From Aliamphritea spongicola (lineage in GTDB: Bacteria; Pseudomonadota; Gammaproteobacteria; Pseudomonadales; Balneatricaceae): DNA of 64,000 nt. This document shows, one piece after another, positions 32,001-44,000 of this stretch. Numbering within the stretch: the first letter of the stretch is position 1; the number at the start of each line of letters is the position of its first letter. The notes beneath the pieces were generated by a model. The model did no database searches. It was not told the origin of the DNA and was given only the letters and a program-made list of their open reading frames with translations. Position numbers and translations under genes: made by a program. The DNA is taken from NCBI GenBank assembly GCA_024347235.1, contig AP025283.1:3968001-4032000 (forward strand). Reading direction: 5' to 3'.

Positions 32001-35000
32001 TGTCATCGGCAGCCGTTAAGTCAGTCACAGGGTTGACCGTGATCGTTACCGTCTGAGTTGCGGTTTCGCCGCTGGCCGCATCGGTCACCGTATAGGTGAA
32101 GCTGTCCGAGCCGTTAAAGTTCGCGTTTGGCGTGTAGGTATACGTACCGTCGGTGTTGAAGACTAACGTGCCGTTCGCTACACCACTGGCCACCGCATAG
32201 GTCAGAGCCCCGCCACTGGTGGTGCTGTCGTTACCCGCTACGGTGCCATTCACCGCCGTGTCTTCGTCGGTGGTTGCGGTGTCATCGGCAGCCGTTAAGT
32301 CTGTCACCGGATTAACCGTAATGTTGACAGTCTGCGTAGAGCTCTCACCGCTCGCCGCATCGGTGACCGTGTAGATGAAGCTGTCCGAACCATTGAAGTT
32401 CGCATCCGGGGTATAGGTATAGGTGCCATCGGTGTTAAACACCAGAGTGCCGTTCGCTACACCGCTGGCCACCGCATAGGTCAGCGCGCCGCCACTGGTA
32501 GTGCTATCGTTGCTGGCCACTGTCCCGTTTACGGCGGTATCTTCGTCGGTGGTGGCCGTGTCATCCGCAGCGGTCAGGTCGGTCACAGGATTAACCGTGA
32601 TGTTTACCGTCTGAGTAGAGCTTTCGCCGCTGGCGGCATCGGTGACCGTATAAGTGAAACTGTCCGAACCGTTGAAGTTCGCATTTGGCGTGTAGGTGTA
32701 GGTGCCATCGGTGTTGAACACCAGTGTACCGTTGCTCACGCCAGTCGCCACGGCATAGGTCAGTGTGCCGCCACTGGTAGTGGAGTCGTTGCCCGCGACG
32801 GTGCCATTTACCGCAGTGTCTTCGTCAGTGGTCGCGGTGTCATCGGCAGCGGTCAGGTCGGTCACCGGGTTAACCGTGATCATGACAGTTTGTGTAGAAC
32901 TCTCGCCGCTCGCCGCGTCGGTCACGGTGTAGGTAAAGCTGTCCGAACCGTTGAAGTTGGCGTTCGGTGTGTAGGTGTAGGTGCCATCGGTGTTAAACAC
33001 CAATGTGCCATTGCTCACACCAGTTGCCACTGCATAGGTCAGCATACCCCACTGGTGGTGGAGTCGTTACCCGCGACGGTGCCATTTACAGCCGTATCTT
33101 CGTCGCTGGTTGCCGTATCATCCGCAGCCGTTAAGTCAGTCACCGGATTGACGGTGATCGTAACGGTCTGGGTGGCAGTTTCGCCGCTGGCCGCATCGGT
33201 TACCGTATAAGTGAAGCTGTCGCTGCCATTGAAGTTCGCATCCGGTGTGTAGGTGTAGGTGCCATCGGTGTTAAACACCAATGTGCCATTGCTCACACCA
33301 GTTGCCACTGCATAGGTCAGCGCGCCGCCACTGGTGGTGGAGTCGTTGCTGGCTACCGTGCCGTTTACCGCAGTATCTTCATCTGTGGTCGCGCTATCGT
33401 CTGCAGCGGTGAGATCCGTGACCGGGTTCACCGTGATGGCGACGGTTTGCGTGGAGCTTTCGCCGCTGGCCGCGTCGGTCACCGTGTAGGTGAAGCTGTC
33501 AGAACCGTTGAAGTTGGCGTTCGGTGTGTAGGTGTAGGTGCCATCGGTGTTGAACACCAGAGTGCCGTTCGCTACACCAGTCGCTACCGCATAGGTCAGT
33601 GTGCCACCACTGGTGGTGGAGTCATTGCTGGCAACGGTGCCGTTCACTGCCGTATCTTCGTCGGTAGTTGCCGTATCGTCTGCAGCCGTTAAGTCCGTCA
33701 CCGGATTCACAGTGATCGTGACAGTTTGCGTAGAGCTTTCACCGCTGACCGCATCCGTTACTGTGTAGTTGAAGCTGTCACTGCCGTTGAAGTTAGCATT
33801 AGGCGTGTAGGTATAGGTACCGTCGGTGTTGAACACCAGAGTGCCGTTCGCTACACCAGTCGCTACCGCATAGGTCAGTGTGCCACCACTGGTGGTGGAG
33901 TCATTGCTGGCAACGGTGCCGTTCACTGCCGTATCTTCGTCGGTAGTTGCCGTATCGTCTGCAGCCGTTAAGTCCGTCACCGGATTCACAGTGATCGTGA
34001 CAGTTTGCGTAGAGCTTTCACCGCTGACCGCATCCGTTACTGTGTAGTTGAAGCTGTCACTGCCGTTGAAGTTCGCATCCGGGGTGTAGGTATAGGTGCC
34101 ATCGGTGTTGAACACCAGGGTACCGTTGCTCACGCCAGTCGCTACTGCATAGGTCAGCGTGCCACCACTGGTGGTGGAGTCATTGCCCGCTACCGTGCCG
34201 TTTACTGCTGTGTCTTCGTCGGTGGTTGCCGTGTCATCAGCCGCAGTCAGGTCGGTCACCGGATTCACGGTAATCGTAACTGTTTGCGTAGAACTTTCGC
34301 CGCTGGTGGCATCGGTCACCGTGTAGGTGAAGCTATCAGAACCATTGAAGTTCGCATCCGGTGTGTAGGTATAGGTGCCATCGGTGTTGAACACCAGGGT
34401 GCCGTTCGCTACACCGGTGGCCACTGCATAGGTCAGTGTGCCGCCACTGGTGGTGCTGTCGTTGCCTGCAACGGTGCCATTAACGGCAGTATCTTCGTCG
34501 GTAGTCGCCGAGTCGTCTGCAGCCGTCAGATCGGTCACGGGGTTAACCGTGATGGTAACGGTCTGGGTGGCAGTTTCGCCGCTAGCTACGTCAGTCACGG
34601 TGTAGGTGAAGCTATCCGAACCATTAAAGTTCGCATCCGGGGTGTAGGTGTAGGTGCCGTCAGTGTTGAACACTAGGGTACCGTTCGCTACACCGCTCGC
34701 CACGGCATAAGTCAGAGTTCCGCCACTGGTAGTGCTGTCGTTACCCGCGACAGTGCCATTTACGGCCGTATCTTCATCGGTGGTCGCGGTGTCATCGGCA
34801 GCGGTTAAATCAGTCACCGGATTCACGGTGATGGTGACTGTTTGCGTAGAGCTTTCACCGCTGGCCGCGTCGGTTACCGTGTAGGTGAAGCTGTCACTGC
34901 CATTGAAGTTGGCATCTGGTGTATAGGTATAGGTACCGTCCGCATTAAAGACTAACGTACCGTTCGCTACACCGCTCGCAACCGTATAGGTCAGGACTCC

Positions 35001-38000
35001 GCCACTGGTGGTGGAGTCATTGCCCGCAACGGTGCCGTTCACCGCGGTGTCTTCGTCAGTGGTTGCCGTATCGTCTGCAGCTGTTAAGTCTGTTACCGGA
35101 TTGACGGTGATCGTTACCGTCTGGGTTGCGGTTTCGCCGCTGGCTGCGTCAGTTACCGTGTAGGTAAAACTGTCGGAACCGTTGAAGTTGGCGTTAGGTG
35201 TGTAAGTGTAGGTGCCGTCGGTGTTGAACAACAGAGTGCCATTGCTCACGCCAGTCGCAACTGCGTAGGTCAGCGTGCCGTCACTGGTGGTGGAGTCGTT
35301 ACCTGCAACGGAGCCATTGACAGCGGTGTCTTCATCGGTAGTTGCCGTATCGTCGGCCGCGGTCAGGTCAGTGACCGGGTTTACGGTGATCGTCACTGTC
35401 TGCGTAGAATTTTCACCGCTGGCCGCATCGGTCACGGTGTAGGTGAAACTGTCACTGCCATTAAAGTTCGCATCTGGCGTGTAGGTATACGTACCGTCGC
35501 TGTTGAACACCAAAGTGCCATTACTCACACCAGTTGCCACCGCATAGGTCAACGCACCGCCACTGGTGGTGGAGTCATTGCTGGCTACCGTGCCATTCAC
35601 TGCGGTGTCTTCGTCGGTGGTTGCCGTGTCATCCGCAGCGGTCAGATCTGTTACCGGGTTTACTGTGATCGTTACCGTCTGAGTTGCCGTTTCACCGCTG
35701 GCCGCGTCAGTCACGGTGTAGGTGAAGCTATCAGAACCATTGAAGTTGGCGTTCGGCGTGTAGGTATACGTGCCGTCGGTGTTGAAGACCAAAGTACCGT
35801 TCGAGACGTTGCTCGCTACCGCATAGGTCAGCGCGCCGCCACTGGTAGTGGAATCGTTGCTGGCTACCGTGCCATTCACTGCAGTGTCTTCGTCGGTAGT
35901 TGCCACATCATCTGCAGCGGTCAGATCCGTTACCGGGTTTACTGTGATCGTTACCGTCTGAGTTGCCGTTTCACCGCTGGCCGCGTCAGTCACGGTGTAG
36001 GTGAAGCTATCAGAACCATTGAAGTTGGCATCCGGCGTGTAGGTATACGTGCCATCGGTGTTGAACACCAAAGTGCCATTACTCACACCAGTTGCCACCG
36101 CATAGGTCAACGCACCGCCACTGGTGGTGGAGTCATTGCTGGCTACCGTGCCATTCACTGCGGTGTCTTCGTCGGTGGTTGCCGTGTCATCCGCAGCTGT
36201 TAAGTCCCCTGCCGGATCAACAGTAATCGTGACGGTTCGTGTCAGGCTTTCACCACTGGTTAGGTCACTGACGGTATAGGTGAAGCTGTCCGATCCATTG
36301 AAGTTAGCATCTGGCGTGTAGGTATACGTACCATCGGTGTTAAACACCAGAGTGCCATTGCTCACGCCAGTCGCAACTGCATAGGTCAGTGTGCCACCAC
36401 TGGTGGTGGAATCGTTACCTGCAACGGTGCCGTTTACTGCCGTGTCTTCGTCAGTGGTCGCGGTATCGTCCCCGGCAGTTAAGTCCCCTGCCGGATCAAC
36501 AGTAATCGTAACGGTCTGAGTGGCAATTTCGCCGCTGGCCGCATCGGTTACCGTGTAGGTGAAGCTGTCACTGCCGTTGAAGTTGGCATCTGGCGTGTAG
36601 GTATACGTACCGTCGGTGTTGAATACCAGGGTGCCATTGCTCACGCCGCTTGCCACAGCATAGGTCAGCGCACCGCCACTGGTGGTGGAGTCATTGCTGG
36701 CGACTGTACCGTTTACAGCGGTGTCTTCATCGGTGGTTGCCGTGTCATCGGCAGCCGTTAAGTCAGTTACCGGGTTAACCGTGATCGTAACGGTTTGCGT
36801 GGAGTTTCGCCGCTGGCCGCATCAGTTACCGTGTAGGTGAAGCTGTCGCTGCCGTTGAAGTTGGCATCAGGGGTGTAGGTATAAGTACCATCAGCATTAA
36901 AAACTAAGGTGCCGTTACTTACACCGGTTGCTACCGCATAGGTCAAGGTGCCACCACTGGTGGTGGAGTCGTTGCCCGCAACCGTGCCATTCACTGCCGT
37001 ATCTTCGTCAGTAGTGGCGGTATCGTCGGCAGCGGTCAGATCCGTCACCGGATTAACCGTGATGTTCACAGTCTGAGTCAGGCTTTCACCGCTGGCCGCG
37101 TCGGTCACGGTGTAGGTAAAGCTGTCCGAACCATTGAAGTTCGCATCTGGCGTATAGGTATAGGTGCCGTCGGTGTTGAACACCAGGGTGCCGTTCGCTA
37201 CGCCACTCGCCACGGCATAGGTCAGGGCTCCGCCACTGGTGGTGGAGTCATTGCTGGCTACCGTGCCGTTTACGACGGTATCTTCGTCGGTAGTCGCGGT
37301 GTCGTCTGCAGCCGTTAGGTCTGTCACCGGGTTCACGGTGATAGTAACAGTCTGAGTTGCCGTTTCACCGCTGGCGGCATCAGTTACCGTGTAGGTGAAG
37401 CTATCAGAACCATTGAAGTTCGCGTTCGGCGTGTAGGTATAAGTGCCATCGGTGTTGAACACCAGGGTGCCGTTCGCTACGCCATTCGCCACGGCATAGG
37501 TCAGGGCTCCACCACTGGTGGTGGAGTCATTGCTGGCCACCGTGCCGTTTACTGCGGTGTCTTCGTCAGTGGTCGCCGTGTCATCGGCAGCCGTTAAGTC
37601 AGTCACAGGGTTGACCGTGATCGTTACCGTCTGAGTTGCGGTTTCGCCGCTGGCCGCATCGGTCACTGTATAGGTGAAGCTGTCCGAGCCGTTAAAGTTC
37701 GCGTTTGGCGTATAGGTATACGTACCGTCGGTGTTGAAGACTAACGTGCCGTTCGCTACACCGCTGGCCACCGCATAGGTCAGAGCCCCGCCACTGGTGG
37801 TGCTGTCGTTACCCGCTACGGTGCCATTCACCGCCGTGTCTTCGTCGGTGGTTGCGGTGTCATCGGCAGCCGTTAAGTCTGTCACCGGATTAACCGTAAT
37901 GTTGACAGTCTGCGTAGAGCTCTCACCGCTCGCCGCATCGGTGACCGTGTAGATGAAGCTGTCCGAACCATTGAAGTTCGCATCCGGGGTATAGGTATAG

Positions 38001-41000
38001 GTGCCATCGGTGTTAAACACCAGAGTGCCGTTCGCTACACCGCTGGCCACCGCATAGGTCAGCGCGCCGCCACTGGTAGTGCTATCGTTGCTGGCCACTG
38101 TCCCGTTTACGGCGGTATCTTCGTCGGTGGTGGCCGTGTCATCCGCAGCGGTCAGGTCGGTCACAGGATTAACCGTGATGTTTACCGTCTGAGTAGAGCT
38201 TTCGCCGCTGGCGGCATCGGTGACCGTATAAGTGAAACTGTCCGAACCGTTGAAGTTCGCATTTGGCGTGTAGGTGTAGGTGCCATCGGTGTTGAACACC
38301 AGTGTACCGTTGCTCACGCCAGTCGCCACGGCATAAGTCAGTGTGCCGCCACTGGTAGTGGAGTCGTTGCCCGCGACGGTGCCATTTACCGCAGTGTCTT
38401 CGTCAGTGGTCGCGGTGTCATCGGCAGCGGTCAGGTCGGTCACCGGGTTAACCGTGATCATGACAGTTTGTGTAGAACTCTCGCCGCTCGCCGCGTCGGT
38501 CACGGTATAAGTGAAGCTGTCCGAACCGTTGAAGTTCGCATTTGGCGTGTAGGTGTAGGTGCCATCGGTATTGAACACCAGAATGCCATTGCTCACGCCA
38601 GTCGCCACTGCATAGGTCAGCGCGCCGCCACTGGTGGTGGAGTCGTTACCCGCGACGGTGCCGTTCACCGCGGTGTCTTCGTCGGTGGTCGCCGTGTCAT
38701 CGGCAGCCGTTAAGTCAGTCACAGGGTTGACCGTGATCGTTACCGTCTGAGTTGCGGTTTCGCCGCTGGCCGCATCGGTCACTGTATAGGTGAAGCTGTC
38801 CGAGCCGTTAAAGTTCGCATCCGGGGTGTATGTATAAGTGCCGTCGGCATTAAAGGCTAAGGTGCCGTTACTTACACCGCTCGCAACTGCGTAAGTCAGC
38901 GCGCCGCCACTGGTGGTGGAGTCGTTGCTGGCTACCGTGCCGTTTACCGCAGTATCTTCATCTGTGGTCGCGCTATCGTCTGCAGCGGTGAGATCCGTGA
39001 CCGGGTTCACCGTGATGGCGACGGTTTGCGTGGAGCTTTCGCCGCTGGCCGCGTCGGTCACCGTGTAGGTGAAGCTGTCAGAACCGTTGAAGTTGGCGTT
39101 CGGTGTGTAGGTGTAGGTGCCATCGGTGTTGAACACCAGGGTGCCGTTCGCTACACCGGTGGCGACTGCGTAGGTCAGTGAGCCACCACTGGTAGTGCTG
39201 TCGTTACCCGCTACGGTGCCGTTTACAGCGGTGTCTTCGTCGGTAGTTACCGTGTCATCCGCAGCGGTTAAGTCGGTCACCGGATTGACGGTAATGGTGA
39301 CGGTCTGGGTGGCCGTTTCGCCGCTAGCTGCGTCAGTTACTGTGTAGGTGAAACTATCCGAACCATTAAAGTTAGCATCCGGGGTATAGGTGTAAGTACC
39401 GTCAGCATTGAACACCAGGGTGCCATTCGCTACGCCACTCGCCACCGCATAGGTCAGGGCGCCGCCACTGGTGGTGGAGTCGTTGCTGGCTACCGTGCCG
39501 TTTACGGCGGTATCTTCGTCGGTGGCGGCCGTGTCATCCGCAGCCGTCAGGTCGGTCACAGGGTTAACCGTGATGTTTACCGTCTGAGTAGAGCTTTCGC
39601 CGCTCGCCGCATCGGTCACCGTATACGTGAAGCTGTCCGAACCGTTGAAGTTGGCGTTCGGTGTGTAGGTGTAGGTGCCATCGGTGTTGAACACCAACGT
39701 GCCGTTCGCTACACCGGTGGCAACTGCGTAGGTCAGGGCGCCGCCACTGGTGGTGCTGTCATTGCTGGCTACAGTGCCATTTACCGCCGTGTCTTCATCG
39801 GTAGTTGCCGTGTCATCGGCAGCCGTTAAGTCAGTCACCGGATTCACGGTGATGGTGACGGTTTGCGTAGAACTCTCACCGCTCGCCGCGTCGGTCACTG
39901 TGTAGGTGAAACTGTCGCTGCCGTTGAAGTTCGCATCTGGTGTGTATGTATAGGTGCCATCGGTGTTGAACACCAACGTGCCATTGCTCACGCCAGTCGC
40001 GACTGCATAAGTCAGCGTACCACCACTGGTGGTGGAGTCGTTGCTGGCTACGGTGCCATTTACGGCAGTGTCTTCATCAGTAGTCGCGGTGTCATCGGCT
40101 GCCGTTAAATCAGTCACCGGATTGACGGTGATGGTGACTGTTTGCGTAGAACTCTCGCCACTGGCCGCATCAGTCACGGTGTAGGTGAAGCTGTCCGAAC
40201 CGTTGAAGTTCGCATCCGGGGTGTAGGTGTAAGTACCGTCAGTATTGAATACCAGAGTACCGTTGCTTACACCGGTTGCCACTGCATAGGTCAGCGCGCC
40301 GCCACTGGTGGTGGAGTCGTTGGTCGCGACGGTGCCATTTACTGCGGTGTCTTCGTCGGTGGTCGCCGTGTCATCGGTTGCCGTCAGATCGGTGACCGGG
40401 TTCACGGTGATGGTGACGGTTTGCGTAGAGCTTTCGCCGCTGGCCGCATCGGTCACCGTGTAGGTAAAGCTATCACTGCCATTGAAGTTAGCGTTAGGCG
40501 TGTAGGTGTAAGTGCCATCGGTGTTGAACACCAGGGTACCATTGCTCACGCCAGTCGCCACAGCATAGGTCAGTGTGCCGCCACTGGTAGTGCTGTCGTT
40601 ACCCGCAACGGTGCCATTTACTGCGGTGTCTTCGTCGGTGGTCGCCGTGTCATCGGTTGCCGTCAGATCGGTGACCGGGTTCACGGTGATGGTGACGGTT
40701 TGCGTAGAGCTTTCGCCACTGGCCGCATCGGTCACCGTGTAGGTAAAGCTATCACTGCCATTGAAGTTAGCGTTAGGCGTGTAGGTGTAAGTGCCATCGG
40801 TGTTGAACACCAGGGTACCATTGCTCACGCCAGTCGCCACAGCATAGGTCAGTGTGCCGCCACTGGTAGTGCTGTCGTTACCCGCAACGGTGCCATTTAC
40901 GGCAGTATCTTCGTCAGTGGTTGCCGTGTCATCGCCCGCCGTCAGATCAGTCACCGGATTCACGGTGATCGTTACAGTCTGAGTAGAGCTTTCGCCGCTG

Positions 41001-44000
41001 GCGGCATCAGTTACCGTGTAAGTGAAGCTATCAGAACCATTGAAGTTAGCGTTTGGCGTGTAGGTATAGGTACCGTCGGTGTTGAACACCAGGGTACCGT
41101 TGCTCACACCGGTCGCGACTGCATAGGTCAGCGCACCGCCACTGGTGGTGGAGTCGTTGCCCGCTACCGTGCTGTTTACGGCCGTGTCTTCATCAGTGGT
41201 CGCGGTATCGTCTGCAGCGGTCAAATCCGTCACCGGGTTTACGGTGATCGTGACGGTTCGTGTCAGGCTTTCACCACTGGTTGGGTCACTGACGGTGTAG
41301 GTGAAGCTGTCACTGCCATTAAAGTTGTTATTCGGTGTATAGGTGTAGGTGCCGTCGGTGTTGAACACCAGAGTGCCATTGCTCACGCCAGTCGCAACTG
41401 CGTAGGTCAGTGTGCCGCCACTGGTGGTGGAATCGTTGCCCGCCACCGTGCCATTTACCGCGGTGTCTTCGTCAGTGGTCGTGGTATCGTCCCCGGCAGT
41501 TAAGTCTCCTGCCGGATCAACAGTAATCGTAACGGTCTGGGTGGCAGTTTCGCCGCTGGCCGCATCAGTCACCGTGTAAGTGAAGCTGTCACTGCCGTTG
41601 AAGTTGGCGTTCGGCGTATAGGTATACGTGCCGTCGGTGTTAAACACCAGGGTGCCATTACTTACGCCAGTAGCGACGGCATAAGTCAACGCGCCGCCAC
41701 TGGTAGTATTGTCATTCGCAGATACTGTGCCATTGAGTGGCGTATCTTCACTTGTGGTCGCGGTATCGTCAGCGGCCGTCAGGTCTGTCACTGGGTTAAC
41801 CGTGATGTTTACGGTCTGCGTAGAACTCTCGCCGCTGGCCGCATCAGTGACGGTGTAAGTGAAGCTGTCACTGCCGTTGAAATTCGCATTTGGCGTGTAG
41901 GTATAAGTACCATCGGTGTTAAACACTAGGGTGCCGTTCGCTACGCCAGTTGCCACCGCATAGGTCAGGGCTCCGCCACTGGTGGTGGAGTCGTTGCCCG
42001 CTACCGTGCCGTTTACGGCGGTGTCTTCGTCGGTAGTTGCCGTGTCATCCGCAGCCGTCAGGTCAGTCACCGGGTTCACAGTGATGGTGACGGTTTGCGT
42101 AGAACTTTCGCCACTGGCGGCATCGGTCACGGTGTACGTGAAGCTGTCGCTACCATTGAAATTGGCGTTCGGCGTGTAGGTGTAGGTGCCGTCAGCATTA
42201 AAGGCTAACGTACCGTTGCTCACACCGCTCGCGACTGCGTAGGTCAGTGTGCCACCACTGGTAGTGGAGTCGTTGCCCGCGACGGTGCCGTTTACCGCGG
42301 TGTCTTCGTCGGTGATCGCGGTGTCATCCGCAGCCGTTAAGTCCGTCACCGGATTCACGGTGATGGTCACGGTTTGCGTAGAACTTTCGCCACTGGCGGC
42401 ATCCGTCACCGTATACGTGAAGCTGTCGCTGCCATTGAAATTGGCATCTGGCGTATAGGTGTAAGTACCATCGGTGTTGAACACCAGAGTACCGTTGGAT
42501 ACGCCAGTCGCCACCGCATAGGTCAAGGTGCCGCCACTGGTAGTGGAATCGTTGCCTGCCACCGTACCGTTAACTGCCGTGTCTTCGTCGGTGGTTGCCG
42601 TGTCATCTGCTGCGCTCAGGTCTGTCACCGGATTAACGGTGATGGTTACGGTCTGGGTGGCAGTTTCGCCGCTGGCCGCATCGGTTACCGTGTAGGTGAA
42701 ACTGTCGGAACCGTTGAAGTTCGCATCCGGGGTGTAGGTGTAGGTGCCGTCGGTGTTGAACACCAGCGTACCGTTGCTCACGCCGCTCGCGACTGCGTAG
42801 GTCAATGTGCCACCACTGGTAGTGGTGTCGTTGCTGGCTACGGTGCCGTTTACTGCAGTGTCTTCGTCGGTGGTCGCCGTATCATCACCAGCCGTCAGAT
42901 CGGTGACCGGGTTAACCGTGATGGTTACCGTTTGTGTAGAACTCGCCGCTAGCCGCGTCGGTCACCGTGTAGGTGAAGCTGTCCGAACCGTTGAAGTTAG
43001 CGTTTGGCGTATAGGTGTAGGTGCCGTCGGTGTTGAACACCAGGGTACCGTTCGCTACACCGCTTGCCACGGCATAGGTCAGCGCGCCGCCACTGGTGGT
43101 GGAGTCGTTGCTGGCTACGGTGCCATTTACCGCGGTGTCTTCGTCGGTGGTTGCCGTGTCATCGGCAGCCGTCAGATCGGTGACCGGGTTCACGGTGATG
43201 GTGACGGTCTGCGTAGAGCTCTCGCCGCTAGCCGCGTCGGTGACCGTGTAGGTGAAGCTGTCCGAACCGTTGAAGTTAGCGTTTGGCGTATAGGCGTAGG
43301 TGCCGTCGGTGTTTAGCACCAGAGTACCGTTGCTTACGCCAGTCGCCACGGCATAGGTCAGAGCGCCGCCACTGGTAGTGGAGTCATTGCCCGCTACGGT
43401 GCCATTTACTGCGGTATCTTCATCGGTGGTTGCAGTATCATCGCCCGCGGTCAGATCTGTAACAGGCGTTACGTTCAAAGTTACCGTTTGAGTAGCAGTC
43501 TCATTACCGAACAGGTCTGTTACTGTGTAGGTAAAACTGTCGGTTCCGTTAAAATTTGGGTCGGGCGTGTATGTAAAAGTGCCGTCGGTATTGAATACCA
43601 ACGTGCCGTTACTGACGCCGGTCGTAACCGCATAGGTTAAAACACCACCGCTGGTTGTACTGTCGTTCGCTGCTACCGTACTGCTTACCGCTGAATCTTC
43701 AGCAGTAGTTGCTTCATCATCCGCAGCGGTCAGGTTTATAACCAGGTTTGCCAGGTTCGGTTGCAGGTTATTAATATCGATAAACGCTGAGTTATCCGCT
43801 TCAGTATCATTCGGATTAACTGTTGATTCACTCTCAAAACCGGCAGTGGCAATTACCGACTCGGCGCTGCGGAAATTTCGCCAAGCGCACTGAATCCGCT
43901 ATTACTTGCCGCTCCGTTGCCGCCCTGTGCTCCGGCAGCGGTTTCTTCCAACAGCTCTGTCGGGTCAGCACCCGCCAGAATCAGCTGTTCAATGGCAGAC

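Larger units (their letters stand above)
27561..43736 (-). repeat. 58 tandem copies of a 279-bp (93-residue) cadherin-like repeat
   Basis: Each unit reads roughly [14 protein letters not shown], then [48 protein letters not shown] and [16 protein letters not shown] before [12 protein letters not shown]. This is the tandem-95/VCBS-like class. The span is 16,176 bases; adding the six bases lost at four indels gives 16,182, exactly 58 x 279. Interior units differ at only a few positions. The first unit ([26 protein letters not shown]) and the last ([26 protein letters not shown]) are the most diverged. Units carry about 11 acidic and normally no basic residues. Confidence 0.95.

Noticed and set aside
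28149..43316. Long open frames on the plus strand across the adhesin array
   Set aside because: They recur every 279 bases, copy the repeat on the opposite strand, are rich in Arg/Gly/Val with no known fold, and lack ribosome-binding sites. They are antisense shadows of the repeats.
27561..43736. CRISPR-like regular repeat structure
   Set aside because: The period is 279 bp with continuous coding similarity; there are no short palindromic repeats with unique spacers and no cas genes.
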